15,523 nt of DNA from Ruminococcaceae bacterium UBA6364 (GCA_002440045.1 DJRI01000035.1:1-15523); one strand, 5' to 3'. Positions 5,347-13,749 are shown, counted from the first letter of the stretch. Notes: generated by a model from the letters alone, not told the origin. Program-made: numbers and translations.

Positions 5347-7374
5347 ATGCATTGGTCCGAAGAAATTGCCGAGCGCATCATAAAGCGCAATCCAAATAAG
5401 GAAGAGTATGTATGCGCAACGGGTATCAGCCCCTCAGGCTCCATTCACATTGGTAACTTCCGCGATATTGCGACAAGCTATTTTGTCGTTCGCGCGCTCA
5501 GAAAAAAAGGCAAAAAAGCAAAGCTTCTTTTTTCGTGGGATGAGTTTGACCGTTTAAGAAAAGTTCCCGTAAACGTTGCCGCGGTTAATTCCGATATGGA
5601 AAAATATATCGGCTGCCCTTATGTCGATGTTGAAAATCCGTTCAAAGAAAGCGACGCTTCGTCTTATGCCGATTATTTTGAAAAAGAGTTTGAAAGCTCT
5701 ATAGGCGAGTTCGGCATAGATATGGATTACCGCCATCAGGCAGAAATGTACAGAAGCGGCAAATATACAAAATATATTCTTGAGGCCCTTGAAAAAAGAG
5801 GTCAGATTTTTGACATTCTTGACAGGCACCGCACCCAAAAAGCAAAAGAGGGCGAAAGAGAAAACTATTATCCCGTCAGCATTTATTGCAGCGAGTGCGG
5901 CAAGGATACGACAAAAATAACATCGCTTTCGGGTGACTGCACAAAGGCGACTTATGAATGCGCCTGCGGCCACAAGGGTACGTTTGACTTTACAAAGGAC
6001 TTTAACTGCAAGCTTGCCTGGAAGATAGACTGGCCCATGCGCTGGATGTATGAGGGCGTTGACTTTGAGCCCGGCGGAAAAGACCACGCAAGCCCCCACG
6101 GCAGCTATGACACAAGCAAAGACATTGCGCGCGAGGTGTTTTCTTATGAGCCGCCGATTTTCCAGGGATATGAGTTTATCGGCATAAAGGGCACAACGGG
6201 CAAAATGTCGGGCTCCTCGGGTCTTAACCTTACGCCCGGCACGCTTCTTAAAATATATCAGCCCGAGGTTATTTTGTGGCTCTATTCAAAAACAGAGCCG
6301 CTCAAGGCGTTTGACTTCTGCTTTGACGACGGCATTTTAAGACAGTATTTTGAGTTTGACAAAATGTATAACGCCGTAAAAGACGGCACCGCAAGTAACG
6401 CTCAGCTTGAAATTATGTATAACACCACGGTTGAGGGCAGAGAGATAGAGACCGTACCCATGGGGCACTTGGTTCAGCTCGGCTCGGTTGTTGACTTTAA
6501 CGTCAAAATGCTCGAAACGGTGTTTGAAAAGATAGGCACGCCCTATAAATACGAGCAGTTTAAAGACAGGCTCGAAAGGGCAAAATATTGGCTTGAGCAC
6601 TGCGCGCCCGAAAACGTTAACAGACTCAGAGAAACAAGAAACTGGGATGTTTACGAAACGCTTGACGAAAACGGCAAAAAAGAAGTCGAAGAGCTGTTTT
6701 CGTTCATTTCAAAGGGCGGCTATGACCTTGATGAGCTTAACAAAAAGCTTTATGCCATTCCTAAAGAGGTTTGCGGCGGCGAGCTTGACGAAAAGGCTCT
6801 TAAAGCGCTTCAGGGCACGTTCTTTAAAAATGTTTATAAGCTTTTGATAGATAAAGAAAAAGGACCGAGACTTTATTTGTTCCTTTTTGCAATCGACCCC
6901 AAAAAATATGTCGGACTTCTTGACTTTTCTTATCCCAAAACCGAGGAGGAAATGAAAGTTCCCGAAACAGAGGAAAAAGAGAACGAAAAGGACAAAGACC
7001 TTCACGTTTACGGCGAAAAAGACGCTTTTGTGCCTGTTACGGCTGAAAAGATAAGCATAGACGATTTTATGAAAATCGACCTTAGGGTATGCGAAATTCT
7101 TAAAGCGCAGGAGATAAGAAAGTCGCACAGCTGCTTAAAGCTTACGCTTGACGACGGCAGCGGCGAAAACCGCGTTATCGTTTCGTCGATAAAAAGCGAA
7201 TACACCCCCGAGCAGCTTGTCGGCAAAAAGATTATTGTCGTTGCAAACCTTGAGCCCGCAAGATTTTCGGGTGTTGAAAGCGACGGAATGCTTCTTGCCG
7301 CAACAAACGGCGCTTGCGGCTGTCAGGTTATTTTCCTGCCGGACTGCGTGCCGAACGGAACAAGAATAAAGTAA
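5347..7374 (+). CDS. lysS: Class I lysyl-tRNA synthetase with C-terminal tRNA-binding (MetRS-type) domain
   Basis: Charges tRNA-Lys with lysine using ATP; cytoplasmic. It is the archaeal-type class I enzyme (also called LysK), not the common bacterial class II LysRS. The Rossmann signature SGSIHIGNFRD is at residues 30-40 and the KMSKS-loop variant KMSGSSG at 286-292. A zinc-ribbon-like insert carries C181/C184 and C205/C207. The 675 aa exceed the roughly 500-550 usual for this enzyme. From about 535 there is a charged Glu/Lys-rich linker, and from about 567 to the end an OB-fold domain (DDFMKIDLRVCEI ... VVANLEPARFSGVESDGMLLAA) of the type found at the C-terminus of MetRS and in Trbp111/CsaA-like proteins. 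The start is ATG with only a weak ribosome binding site (AGAGTG). The stop overlaps the next start codon. Confidence 0.96.
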   Translation: MHWSEEIAERIIKRNPNKEEYVCATGISPSGSIHIGNFRDIATSYFVVRALRKKGKKAKLLFSWDEFDRLRKVPVNVAAVNSDMEKYIGCPYVDVENPFKESDASSYADYFEKEFESSIGEFGIDMDYRHQAEMYRSGKYTKYILEALEKRGQIFDILDRHRTQKAKEGERENYYPVSIYCSECGKDTTKITSLSGDCTKATYECACGHKGTFDFTKDFNCKLAWKIDWPMRWMYEGVDFEPGGKDHASPHGSYDTSKDIAREVFSYEPPIFQGYEFIGIKGTTGKMSGSSGLNLTPGTLLKIYQPEVILWLYSKTEPLKAFDFCFDDGILRQYFEFDKMYNAVKDGTASNAQLEIMYNTTVEGREIETVPMGHLVQLGSVVDFNVKMLETVFEKIGTPYKYEQFKDRLERAKYWLEHCAPENVNRLRETRNWDVYETLDENGKKEVEELFSFISKGGYDLDELNKKLYAIPKEVCGGELDEKALKALQGTFFKNVYKLLIDKEKGPRLYLFLFAIDPKKYVGLLDFSYPKTEEEMKVPETEEKENEKDKDLHVYGEKDAFVPVTAEKISIDDFMKIDLRVCEILKAQEIRKSHSCLKLTLDDGSGENRVIVSSIKSEYTPEQLVGKKIIVVANLEPARFSGVESDGMLLAATNGACGCQVIFLPDCVPNGTRIK

Positions 7375-7775
7375 TGGAAAATATTGAAGAAGCACGCAGA
7401 TTTTTCTCAAACGACAAATTTGCGACAGAGGTTACGGGTATCACAATAGACGAGGTGCACGACGGATTTTCGCGGTGCAGTCTTGAAATTACCGAAAAGC
7501 ACCTCGGCGCGCACGGGCAGATTATGGGCGGCGTTATTTTTACTCTTGCCGATTTTGCCTTTGCCGCGGCAACAAATTCAAAAGAGCATTATACGGCGAC
7601 CGTCGAAAGCAAAATTAACTTTATTTCGGCTTCCCGCGGGAAAAAGCTCTTTGCCGAGTGCCGCCGCAGAAAAGACGGCAGAACGCTGTGCTTTTATGAA
7701 ACCGTGATTTTTGACGACCTTGAAAAAACCGTTGCCACAGTCAGCGCAACGGGCATACACATAGAACGGGCATAG
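7374..7775 (+). CDS. PaaI-type hotdog-fold thioesterase
   Basis: A 133-aa protein of the hotdog fold acyl-CoA thioesterase family (PaaI/YdiI-like), expected to hydrolyse an aromatic or acyl-CoA thioester in the cytoplasm. The signature region HLGAHGQIMGGVIFTLADFA lies at about residues 43-62, matching the HGG..F.LAD pattern of the family, with a later Glu/Ser-containing strand (ATVESKINFI). The ATG at 7374 overlaps the lysS stop as TAATG, so I chose it over an in-frame ATG 20 codons upstream inside lysS. The coupling implies co-expression with lysS, but I see no functional link between the two. The substrate cannot be told from sequence. Confidence 0.9.
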   Translation: MENIEEARRFFSNDKFATEVTGITIDEVHDGFSRCSLEITEKHLGAHGQIMGGVIFTLADFAFAAATNSKEHYTATVESKINFISASRGKKLFAECRRRKDGRTLCFYETVIFDDLEKTVATVSATGIHIERA

Positions 7776-7813
7776 GCATAAGTGAGTGCCTACTCATAGA
7801 AAGGTGACGCTTT

Positions 7814-9652
7814 ATGACGCAAACTCTTTTAGCGCTTTTTACCGCGTTTATGCTTACAATAGCGCCTATATTCCACCTGCCGACGACGGGCGTTGCGCCT
7901 TATGTCGGGCTTGCAAACGAAAGCGAGCCTGCAAGCGAAAAATACCGCGTCTATGACAAAGTAGACGGCGCTGCCGATTCGGTGTTTTATATCGCGCGCC
8001 CCAAAACGGCTTTATATACCGTTAAAAATGCTTCGGAATTCGGCGTTTCGGCAAAGTCCGGCGATAACTACGGGGCATTTTTAAAGGCTGTTGAATATTG
8101 CCGACAAAACCCCGGCACAAGGCTTGACATAGCCCCCGGCAGATATTATTTTCGCACGGCAAAAACAATTGAAATATCCGGTCTTAAAAACATTTTGTTT
8201 AACGCAAGCGGCGCGACCTTTGTTTTTGAAAATCCGAATTATTTCAATGTTTATGACTGCGACTGCGTTGAGTTTTCGGGGCTTTCGGTTACATGGAATC
8301 TTGCTTCGTCGCGCCTGGGCTCAATTGTAAAGGTGCAAAATGCCGACAAAAAAGCCCATTCGTTTGAAATTCTTTTTACGGAATATTCGGATGTTGACGA
8401 AAATATTGAGATAGCCGCGTTTACGGGCTACGACAAGGATACGTTAACGCCCGGCACTGCCGACGGCTTTAAAGAAAGCTATGTTTATCAGTACCCCGAA
8501 ATTATTTCTTCCGTTAAAAAGACCGCGCGCAACGTGCTTAAAATAACCCACGACGGAAGCCTTGACAGCTTTTCCGACGGCGATGTATTTTTGTTGCGGC
8601 ACAAGGTCTATGAGGGCAATGTTTTTGCGGTAACAAATTCAAAAAACATTACGTTTTCAAAAATAAACATTTATGCCGCCGCGGGTATGGGCTGGCTTAT
8701 TACCGACCGCTGTGAAAGATTTCAGCTTCTTGACTGCGTAATAGGTCTTGACCCCGATTTTAAAGATACGCACCGCGTTTCTTCTACTGCGGACGGCGTG
8801 CATATTGCAAACACAAACGGCAAGTTCAGAATAAGCGGCTGCGATTTCAGCTTTATGGGCGACGACGCCGTGAACGTTCACGACAATCTTGTTGTTGTAA
8901 CAAAAAGGCTCAGCGCAAATTCCCTCGAAGTCTATTCAAACGTTAACAGCTTTTTAAAGGGCGACACAGCCGTTTTTTGCGATGAAAATTACAAAAAGCT
9001 TGATTTTTCGGCTGAGGTAACAGAGGTCAGCGGCAATAAGCTGACTTTTTCGGGCGCTCTTCCCGATTTTGTAAACGAAGGCTCTATTGTATATAACGGA
9101 AGCCTTGACAGCGGAAACTATGTTATAAAAGATAACTATTTCCACGAAAACCGCGCAAGAGGCTTGCTTTTGCAGAGCAGTAACGGACTTTGTGAAAACA
9201 ACCGCTTTTACAAAATTATGGCAAACCCCATAAAAATCATTCTTGACGTTACGTCAGACAAATGGCTTGAAGGCACGGGCGTAAACAATCTTTCGGTAAA
9301 AGGAAACACCTTTAAAGACTGCAACGTTGTCGAGTGGGGCGCCCAGATAGAGATTGACACAAATATCGACGGCAAAAAAGCTTCGGAGCCGATGTTCTTT
9401 AACATAAGCATTAAAAATAACCTCTTTGAAAACTTTATGGGTCCCGTAATGCGCGCAAGAAACGCGTCAAATCTTTCGTTTTGCGACAACGAAATTGTCA
9501 ATACAAGCGGCAAAATCGCTGCTGACAGGGGCAGAATAAAAATCAAAGAAAAATGCGCGGGCGTTAAAATAAGCGGCAACAGCTTTGCGCCGACGGCAAA
9601 AGCGCCGTTTCAGCATCTTGTTGAAATAAAAGACCCTAAATCCCTGATTTAG
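7814..9652 (+). CDS. Probable secreted right-handed beta-helix protein resembling GH110 alpha-galactosidases
   Basis: A 612-aa protein with a hydrophobic N-terminus (about residues 4-22) that looks like a signal peptide but lacks the usual basic residues before the core. The rest is a parallel beta-helix: repeated short strands with Asn/Gly turns (VKGNTFKDCN, ISGNSFAP, IKDNYFHENRARGLLLQ). The stretch ADGVHIANTNGKFRISGCDFS at 326-346 followed by MGDDAVNVHDN (348-358) resembles the active-site region of GH110 exo-alpha-1,3-galactosidases, where a conserved Asp pair is catalytic; D350 and D351 are the matching candidates here. Such enzymes cleave terminal galactose from host or plant glycans. 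It follows the thioesterase by 38 bp with AAGGTGA upstream of the ATG. The beta-helix fold is firm, the GH110 assignment moderate. Confidence 0.75.
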   Translation: MTQTLLALFTAFMLTIAPIFHLPTTGVAPYVGLANESEPASEKYRVYDKVDGAADSVFYIARPKTALYTVKNASEFGVSAKSGDNYGAFLKAVEYCRQNPGTRLDIAPGRYYFRTAKTIEISGLKNILFNASGATFVFENPNYFNVYDCDCVEFSGLSVTWNLASSRLGSIVKVQNADKKAHSFEILFTEYSDVDENIEIAAFTGYDKDTLTPGTADGFKESYVYQYPEIISSVKKTARNVLKITHDGSLDSFSDGDVFLLRHKVYEGNVFAVTNSKNITFSKINIYAAAGMGWLITDRCERFQLLDCVIGLDPDFKDTHRVSSTADGVHIANTNGKFRISGCDFSFMGDDAVNVHDNLVVVTKRLSANSLEVYSNVNSFLKGDTAVFCDENYKKLDFSAEVTEVSGNKLTFSGALPDFVNEGSIVYNGSLDSGNYVIKDNYFHENRARGLLLQSSNGLCENNRFYKIMANPIKIILDVTSDKWLEGTGVNNLSVKGNTFKDCNVVEWGAQIEIDTNIDGKKASEPMFFNISIKNNLFENFMGPVMRARNASNLSFCDNEIVNTSGKIAADRGRIKIKEKCAGVKISGNSFAPTAKAPFQHLVEIKDPKSLI

Positions 9653-9668
9653 TTTTAGGCATAATAAT

Positions 9669-9696
9669 GGACTGCAGGAAGTGATTCCCGCAGTCC
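9669..9696. terminator. Shared hairpin terminator between convergent genes
   Basis: The stem GGACTGC/GCAGTCC (9669-9675 with 9690-9696) continues inward through GGAA/TTCC around a GTGA loop. In minus-strand RNA it pairs over 12 bp including one G-U; in plus-strand RNA that position is an A-C mismatch. Flanking U runs are short on both sides (AUUUU and AUUAUUAU). It lies between the beta-helix gene and the nuclease gene and probably serves both. Confidence 0.7.
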
Positions 9697-9712
9697 GAAA
9701 TTTTAAAATACG

Positions 9713-10480
9713 TCATTCAAGGGCGCTTTCGCCCGTTTTATAATCTATTTCAACGCCCGGCTGAACGTTATAACAAAACACGTTAAAGCAAATGCCGTCG
9801 CCGTTGTCTTCTACAGAAAACGCCTCCATAAGTACGCCCCTTGCCACAAGGTCGTTGCCCGAAAAAACAGGCGTTACCCTGTACATAACGTGATTTTCGG
9901 TCTCTTTTATGTAGTCTGCCGTCATATTTTCAAACGGAAGCATTCCCTTGACGTTCATATATCGCGTGCCCGTAATAAGATTTTTTTCGTTGTCGTTTTC
10001 ACCCGCTAATTGAAACCCGATAAGGTGACAGCGGTTATAAAGATATTTGCCGTCAACGCAATCGTATTTTACGGTGTGCCAGCCCGACGGTTTAATCTGG
10101 CCTATTCCCTCGCGCTCCTTAGTCGGCATAAGGTCTGTTCCGAGCGACGCCGTGGCAGTCCCGCATCTTTTAAGCGAATCAAGCGGCGAATAGTACTCAA
10201 ACGAGGTTTTTGTAAGCTCACCCTTTTTAAAAAACGGTGTGTTGTTATTAATTACGGCATAAGGCTCCCCCGAATATTCGGGGACAAGCGAAAGCGAAAA
10301 TTCGCCGATTTCGGACGTTTCTGCACTTATTGAGTATTTTTCGCGCTCGCTTTGCGACAAAGTGCCCACAGGGTGGCTTTCGGGCATTGTGTCGGGCGCG
10401 TTAAAGAAAATACCGAAAATTATCGCCGCAGCCGCTATAACAGAAGATATAACGGCGATAAGCGATTTTTTATTTTTCAT
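9713..10480 (-). CDS. Membrane-anchored or secreted DNA/RNA non-specific endonuclease
   Basis: A 255-aa protein of the DNA/RNA non-specific (beta-beta-alpha metal, EndA/NucA-like) endonuclease family. One hydrophobic segment after a basic start (KNKKSLIAVISSVIAAAAI, residues 2-20) is a membrane anchor or signal sequence, so the domain lies outside the cell. The active-site region reads YNRCHLIGFQLAGENDNEKNL, where His is the expected general base and the Asn of NEKN the expected metal ligand; the family's classic DRGH appears as NRCH. Extracellular nucleases of this kind degrade DNA for nutrients or, in Streptococcus, during DNA uptake. I start at the ATG at 10480 because AGAGGTG lies 9 bases upstream; the GTG at 10489 touches that site. 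Confidence 0.88.
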   Translation of the reverse strand: MKNKKSLIAVISSVIAAAAIIFGIFFNAPDTMPESHPVGTLSQSEREKYSISAETSEIGEFSLSLVPEYSGEPYAVINNNTPFFKKGELTKTSFEYYSPLDSLKRCGTATASLGTDLMPTKEREGIGQIKPSGWHTVKYDCVDGKYLYNRCHLIGFQLAGENDNEKNLITGTRYMNVKGMLPFENMTADYIKETENHVMYRVTPVFSGNDLVARGVLMEAFSVEDNGDGICFNVFCYNVQPGVEIDYKTGESALE

Positions 10481-10582
10481 TTTACCCACACCTCTTTTAT
10501 GACTTTTTCGCGACTAAGAGAACCGAACCCGGAACGGTTTTGAAATGCCCTCTTTATCGGCGATGCTCTCTTTAGCGGTCTC

Positions 10583-10611
10583 ATATTACCATAAAACACA
10601 ATCAATTTCAA
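10583..10611 (-). promoter_or_regulatory. Promoter of the nuclease gene
   Basis: On the minus strand TTGAAA (10606-10611), a 17-bp spacer and TAATAT (10583-10588) preceded by TGG, an extended -10. The leader would be about 95 bases and contains a short inverted repeat AACCG/CGGTT. The -35 box lies within 20 bases of the start of the divergent acetyltransferase gene, whose own promoter I could not identify with confidence. Confidence 0.65.
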
Positions 10612-10628
10612 CAAACGGAGGAATAACA

Positions 10629-11147
10629 GTGAAACTTAAAAAAACCGACGTAAGCGGTTTTGATAAAATATACGGACTTATGGAACGCGCTTTTCCTTAT
10701 GACGAGCGCCGCGACCGAGAAAAACAAAAAGAATGCTTTATGAATGAGTGCTTTTTGGCGTTTGAAATAGAAAAAGACGGCGAGTTTTTAGGCTTTTTAA
10801 CGGCGTGGGAGTTTGAAAATTTCGTGTTTTTTGAACACCTTGCCGTGCTTCCCGAAAAAAGGAACGGCGGAATAGGCTCGCTTGCCGTTGAAGAAGCAAA
10901 AAAATATTATTCGGGCAAACCGATTGTTTTAGAGGTCGAAAAGCCGCTGTCGGACATAACAAAAAGGCGCGTTGCGTTTTATGAACGTCACGGCTTTAAA
11001 AATAACGGCGTGTTTTATGAACAGCCGTCATATCATAACGAAAGCCCCCTCGTGCTTGACCTTATGAGCTTTCCCGAAAAGCTTTCCGAAGAAGAGCTTT
11101 GCGACTTCCTTTCAAATACGCGAAAGACCGTTTATAAGGTGAAATGA
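10629..11147 (+). CDS. GNAT family N-acetyltransferase
   Basis: A 172-aa protein of the GCN5-related N-acetyltransferase family, which transfers acetyl from acetyl-CoA to an amine. The acetyl-CoA-binding motif is visible as EHLAVLPEKRNGGIGSLAVEE (about residues 68-88), where RNGGIG fits the R/QxxGxG/A loop, and a typical motif B follows as VAFYERHGFKNNG (about 118-130). The start is GTG at 10629, chosen because GGAGG lies 7 bases upstream; an in-frame ATG at 10545 has no ribosome binding site and would add a segment unlike the family. The substrate is unknown. It is a single-gene unit, convergent with nadC. Confidence 0.9.
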   Translation: MKLKKTDVSGFDKIYGLMERAFPYDERRDREKQKECFMNECFLAFEIEKDGEFLGFLTAWEFENFVFFEHLAVLPEKRNGGIGSLAVEEAKKYYSGKPIVLEVEKPLSDITKRRVAFYERHGFKNNGVFYEQPSYHNESPLVLDLMSFPEKLSEEELCDFLSNTRKTVYKVK

Positions 11148-11157
11148 ACGAAAAACA

Positions 11158-11199
11158 GCCCCGCCGAGAATGCAGGAATTCCTGTATTTTTGACGGGGC
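11158..11199. terminator. Long hairpin terminator after the acetyltransferase gene
   Basis: The stem GCCCCG.C/G.CGGGGC (11158-11165 with 11192-11199) is topped by an inner palindrome around GGAATTCC. In minus-strand RNA the outer stem pairs fully and is followed by GUUUUU; in plus-strand RNA the inner part pairs better and is followed by AUUUU. It therefore probably works in both directions between the convergent genes. Confidence 0.75.
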
Positions 11200-11244
11200 A
11201 TTTTAAAACCGCTCCGTGTTAGATTAATAAAGCGTCAGCGCAAG

Positions 11245-11271
11245 AAAAAAGCAGGGCATTGTGTGCTCTGC
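11245..11271 (-). terminator. Intrinsic terminator of nadBC
   Basis: An 8-bp stem (11251-11258 with 11264-11271) with one A-C mismatch on the minus strand and a 5-base loop, followed on the minus strand by six T residues (11245-11250). It lies about 70 bases past the nadC stop. A second, bidirectional hairpin at 11158-11199 backs it up. Confidence 0.7.
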
Positions 11272-11339
11272 ATTTAGTGTGATTATAAGAAATAAAAAGG
11301 GGATAAAGGCGGGTTTTTAGGCGAACCGCGTTCGGCTCT

Positions 11340-12194
11340 TTATTCCAATTCTTTAAAATCGCCCATTTTCATTGAAATGTCAAATGCCGAAACGGAATGT
11401 GTAAGCGCGCCTATCGAAAGAATATCCACCCCGAGCGCAGCAACGCTTTTAAGTCTTTCGGGCGTAAGATTGCCCGACGCTTCAAGCAGGGCTTTTTTGT
11501 TTGTGAGCTTTACAGCCTGCGCCATCATTTCGTTTGACATATTGTCAAGCATAATTATGTCTGCGCCGGCAGAAAGAGCCTCTTTAACCTCGTCAAGATT
11601 GCGCGTTTCGACCTCTATTTTTACCGTGTGACCGACTTTTTCTCTCAAAGCGTTAACGGCAGGGGTTATGCCGCCTTTTGCGTCAATATGATTATCCTTG
11701 AGCATGGCGCAATCCGAAAGATTGAAGCGGTGGTTTTTGCCGCCGCCGCAGGTGACGGCATATTTCTGCAAAGCGCGAAGCCCGGGAAGAGTTTTTCTTG
11801 TGTCGGCAATTGAAGCGCCCGTGCCGCTGACCTCTTTAACGCAAAGCGCGGTGAGCGTTGCAACGCCGCTTAAATGCTGAATTAAGTTAAGCGCTGTTCT
11901 TTCACCCTTTAAAAGCTTTACGGTCTTGCCCGAAAACGAGGCGATAAGATCGCCCTTTTTAACCTCGTCGCCGTCTTTTTTAAAAAGGGTGTATTCAAAG
12001 CTGTCGTCAAGCAAAGAAAAAACGCGCATGGCTACATCTGCGCCCGCAAGAACGCCGTCTGCCTTTGAAACGAAATATGCGTTGCTTCTTTCGTTTTCGT
12101 CAAGAAGATAATCGGTTGCAACATCTATATAATTAATATCTTCAAGTATTGCCCTTTTAATTATTTCATCAACATAAAACTGCGGTAAAATCAT
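11340..12194 (-). CDS. nadC: Nicotinate-nucleotide pyrophosphorylase (carboxylating; quinolinate phosphoribosyltransferase)
   Basis: Converts quinolinate and PRPP to nicotinate mononucleotide, CO2 and pyrophosphate, the third step of de novo NAD synthesis; cytoplasmic. At 284 aa it has the normal length. Family motifs are intact: GERTALNLIQHLSGVAT at 97-113, DTRKTLPGLRALQKYAV at 131-147, the GGGKNHR loop at 150-156 and LKDNHI at 165-170, followed by barrel strands IEVET and IIMLDNM. The ATG overlaps the nadB stop by 4 bp (ATGA), with GGAGG 7 bases upstream inside nadB, so translation is coupled. The partner gene nadA (quinolinate synthase) is not in the window. Confidence 0.97.
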   Translation of the reverse strand: MILPQFYVDEIIKRAILEDINYIDVATDYLLDENERSNAYFVSKADGVLAGADVAMRVFSLLDDSFEYTLFKKDGDEVKKGDLIASFSGKTVKLLKGERTALNLIQHLSGVATLTALCVKEVSGTGASIADTRKTLPGLRALQKYAVTCGGGKNHRFNLSDCAMLKDNHIDAKGGITPAVNALREKVGHTVKIEVETRNLDEVKEALSAGADIIMLDNMSNEMMAQAVKLTNKKALLEASGNLTPERLKSVAALGVDILSIGALTHSVSAFDISMKMGDFKELE

Positions 12195-13663
12195 TTGTCA
12201 ACCTCCGAAAGAATGATATATGCCACCGTTGCAAGCGAAAGCGCCTCGCAATAGTCGTGCGTAACGGCAAATTTGCCGTTTTTAAGTGTGTTAAGAATTG
12301 TTTCAACGCATTTTTTGCCCTCGTGAATCGCGCCTTCGTCCGGGATAACAAAATATGCCTTTTGCATTATTTCGCGAATTTCCGTGCGAAGCCCTTTAGG
12401 AAGAAGCGCGCCCGAATAATCCGTTTGCGCGTCCTCTTCTGGGGGCGTAACAGCCGAAGCCCCCGCGTTTATACAGCGGACAATATCTTCAGCCGCCTTT
12501 CTGCCGAAAACGAGCGCCTCCAAAAGCGAGTTGCTTGCAAGCCTGTTTTTACCGTGAACGCCCGTGCAGGAGCATTCGCCCGCGGCATAAAGCCTTGGCA
12601 GAGTTGTGCGCGAGTTAAGGTCAACTTCAATGCCGCCCATAAGGTAGTGATGGCACGGAAAAACCGGAATAAGGTCTTTTGAAATGTCTACCCCGTGAAG
12701 AAGACAGCCCTCATATATCCCGGGAAAGCGCTCTTTTAAATATTCTTCGCCTTTATATCTTATATCAAGATAAAAATCATTGCTGCCGACTCTTTTTGAC
12801 TCGGTTATAATGGCTTTTGAAACAACGTCGCGCGGGGCTAATTCAAGACGGCTGTCATATCTGTCCATAAAACGCTCTTTGTTGCAGTTAAGAAGATATG
12901 CGCCCTCGCCGCGCACGGCTTCGCTTATTAAAAACTGCTCGCGGTCTGCGCCGTTAAAAGCCGTCGGGTGAAATTGGATATACGAAAGATTTTTAATCGC
13001 CGCGCCCATTTCATAGGCAAAGCGTATGCCGTCGCCCGTTGCTACAGAGGGGTTTGTGGTGTATTTGTAAACCCTGCCTATACCGCCCGAAGCAAGAAGG
13101 CAATAGCTTGAATAAACGGTTTTAAATTCGCCGCCGCTCATAATTTCGGCTTTAAAGCCGTTTTTGACGCGGCAAAGTGACGTAACCATGGTTTCGTCCG
13201 AAACGGTGACGTTTTTGAGCTTTTCAACCGCAAGCATAAGCTTGTCTACAAGCTCTTTGCCCGAGGTGTCTTTGTGGTGAACGATTCTTCTGCGCGAATG
13301 GCCGCCTTCAAGCGTTTTGATAAGATTGCCGTTTTCGTCGCGGTCATAGTCCACGCCGTATTCCATGGTTTTTCTTACGTCGTCGGGGCCTTCGTGAACA
13401 AGCTGTGTTACGGCGTCAAGGTCGTTTTTTCTGCCGCCCGCTATTAATGTGTCCTCAATGTGAAGCTCAAAGCTGTCGTTTTCAAAGCTAAGAACGCACG
13501 CAACGCCGCCCTGCGCCAAAGAGCTGTTTGATTGGTGCCGCTCTTTTTTTGAAAGCATAAGTATGCTGACGGAAGGCGGAAAGTTAAGCGCGGCATAAAG
13601 CCCCGCAACGCCGCTGCCGACGATAATTACATCATATACTCTTTTAAGCTTTGAAAGCTCCAT
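12191..13663 (-). CDS. nadB: L-aspartate oxidase
   Basis: FAD enzyme that oxidises L-aspartate to iminoaspartate, the first step of de novo NAD synthesis. The FAD-binding motif VIIVGSGVAGLYAAL is at 12-26, SSLAQGGVA at 47-55, and the C-terminal FAD signature YAAGECSCTGVHGKNRLASNS at 359-379. Residues matching the catalytic set of E. coli NadB are present: H232 (QFHPTA), R251 (AVRGEG), H339 (CHHY) and R374 (KNRLASNS). At 490 aa it is somewhat short: it stops at SLATVAYIILSEVDK, before the ESRGxHYRxDYP-like tail I expect in longer homologues. I start at the ATG at 13663 (AAGGA 9 bases upstream); an in-frame ATG 33 codons further up would lie in the leader and add an atypical segment. Confidence 0.95.
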   Translation of the reverse strand: MELSKLKRVYDVIIVGSGVAGLYAALNFPPSVSILMLSKKERHQSNSSLAQGGVACVLSFENDSFELHIEDTLIAGGRKNDLDAVTQLVHEGPDDVRKTMEYGVDYDRDENGNLIKTLEGGHSRRRIVHHKDTSGKELVDKLMLAVEKLKNVTVSDETMVTSLCRVKNGFKAEIMSGGEFKTVYSSYCLLASGGIGRVYKYTTNPSVATGDGIRFAYEMGAAIKNLSYIQFHPTAFNGADREQFLISEAVRGEGAYLLNCNKERFMDRYDSRLELAPRDVVSKAIITESKRVGSNDFYLDIRYKGEEYLKERFPGIYEGCLLHGVDISKDLIPVFPCHHYLMGGIEVDLNSRTTLPRLYAAGECSCTGVHGKNRLASNSLLEALVFGRKAAEDIVRCINAGASAVTPPEEDAQTDYSGALLPKGLRTEIREIMQKAYFVIPDEGAIHEGKKCVETILNTLKNGKFAVTHDYCEALSLATVAYIILSEVDK

Positions 13664-13699
13664 ATGACCAAATCCTTTTTGATTATTTGATTGATTAAA

Positions 13700-13749
13700 G
13701 CCGGTATTTGTGAATTGAATAAAAGTGAAGCTTATAATTAAAAACCGGC
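13700..13749 (-). promoter_or_regulatory. Inverted repeat in the nadB leader
   Basis: GCCGGT (13700-13705) and ACCGGC (13744-13749) are perfect complements separated by 38 bases, inside the roughly 105-base leader between the nadB promoter and its ATG. They could pair in the mRNA or be a regulator site. I see no riboswitch consensus and cannot assign it to a known NAD regulator such as NiaR. Confidence 0.35.

Noticed and set aside
7314..7373. Upstream ATG extending the thioesterase by 20 codons
   Set aside because: It lies inside lysS with no ribosome binding site, and the extra residues do not resemble the family. The ATG overlapping the lysS stop fits coupled translation.
10545..10628. Longer acetyltransferase starting at an upstream ATG
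   Set aside because: It has no ribosome binding site, whereas GGAGG with ideal spacing marks the GTG at 10629.
11272..11339. Small hairpins (GAAC/GTTC and an imperfect CGGGTT/AACCG) just after nadC
   Set aside because: The stems are short and imperfect without a U tract. The hairpin at 11245-11271 is a better terminator.
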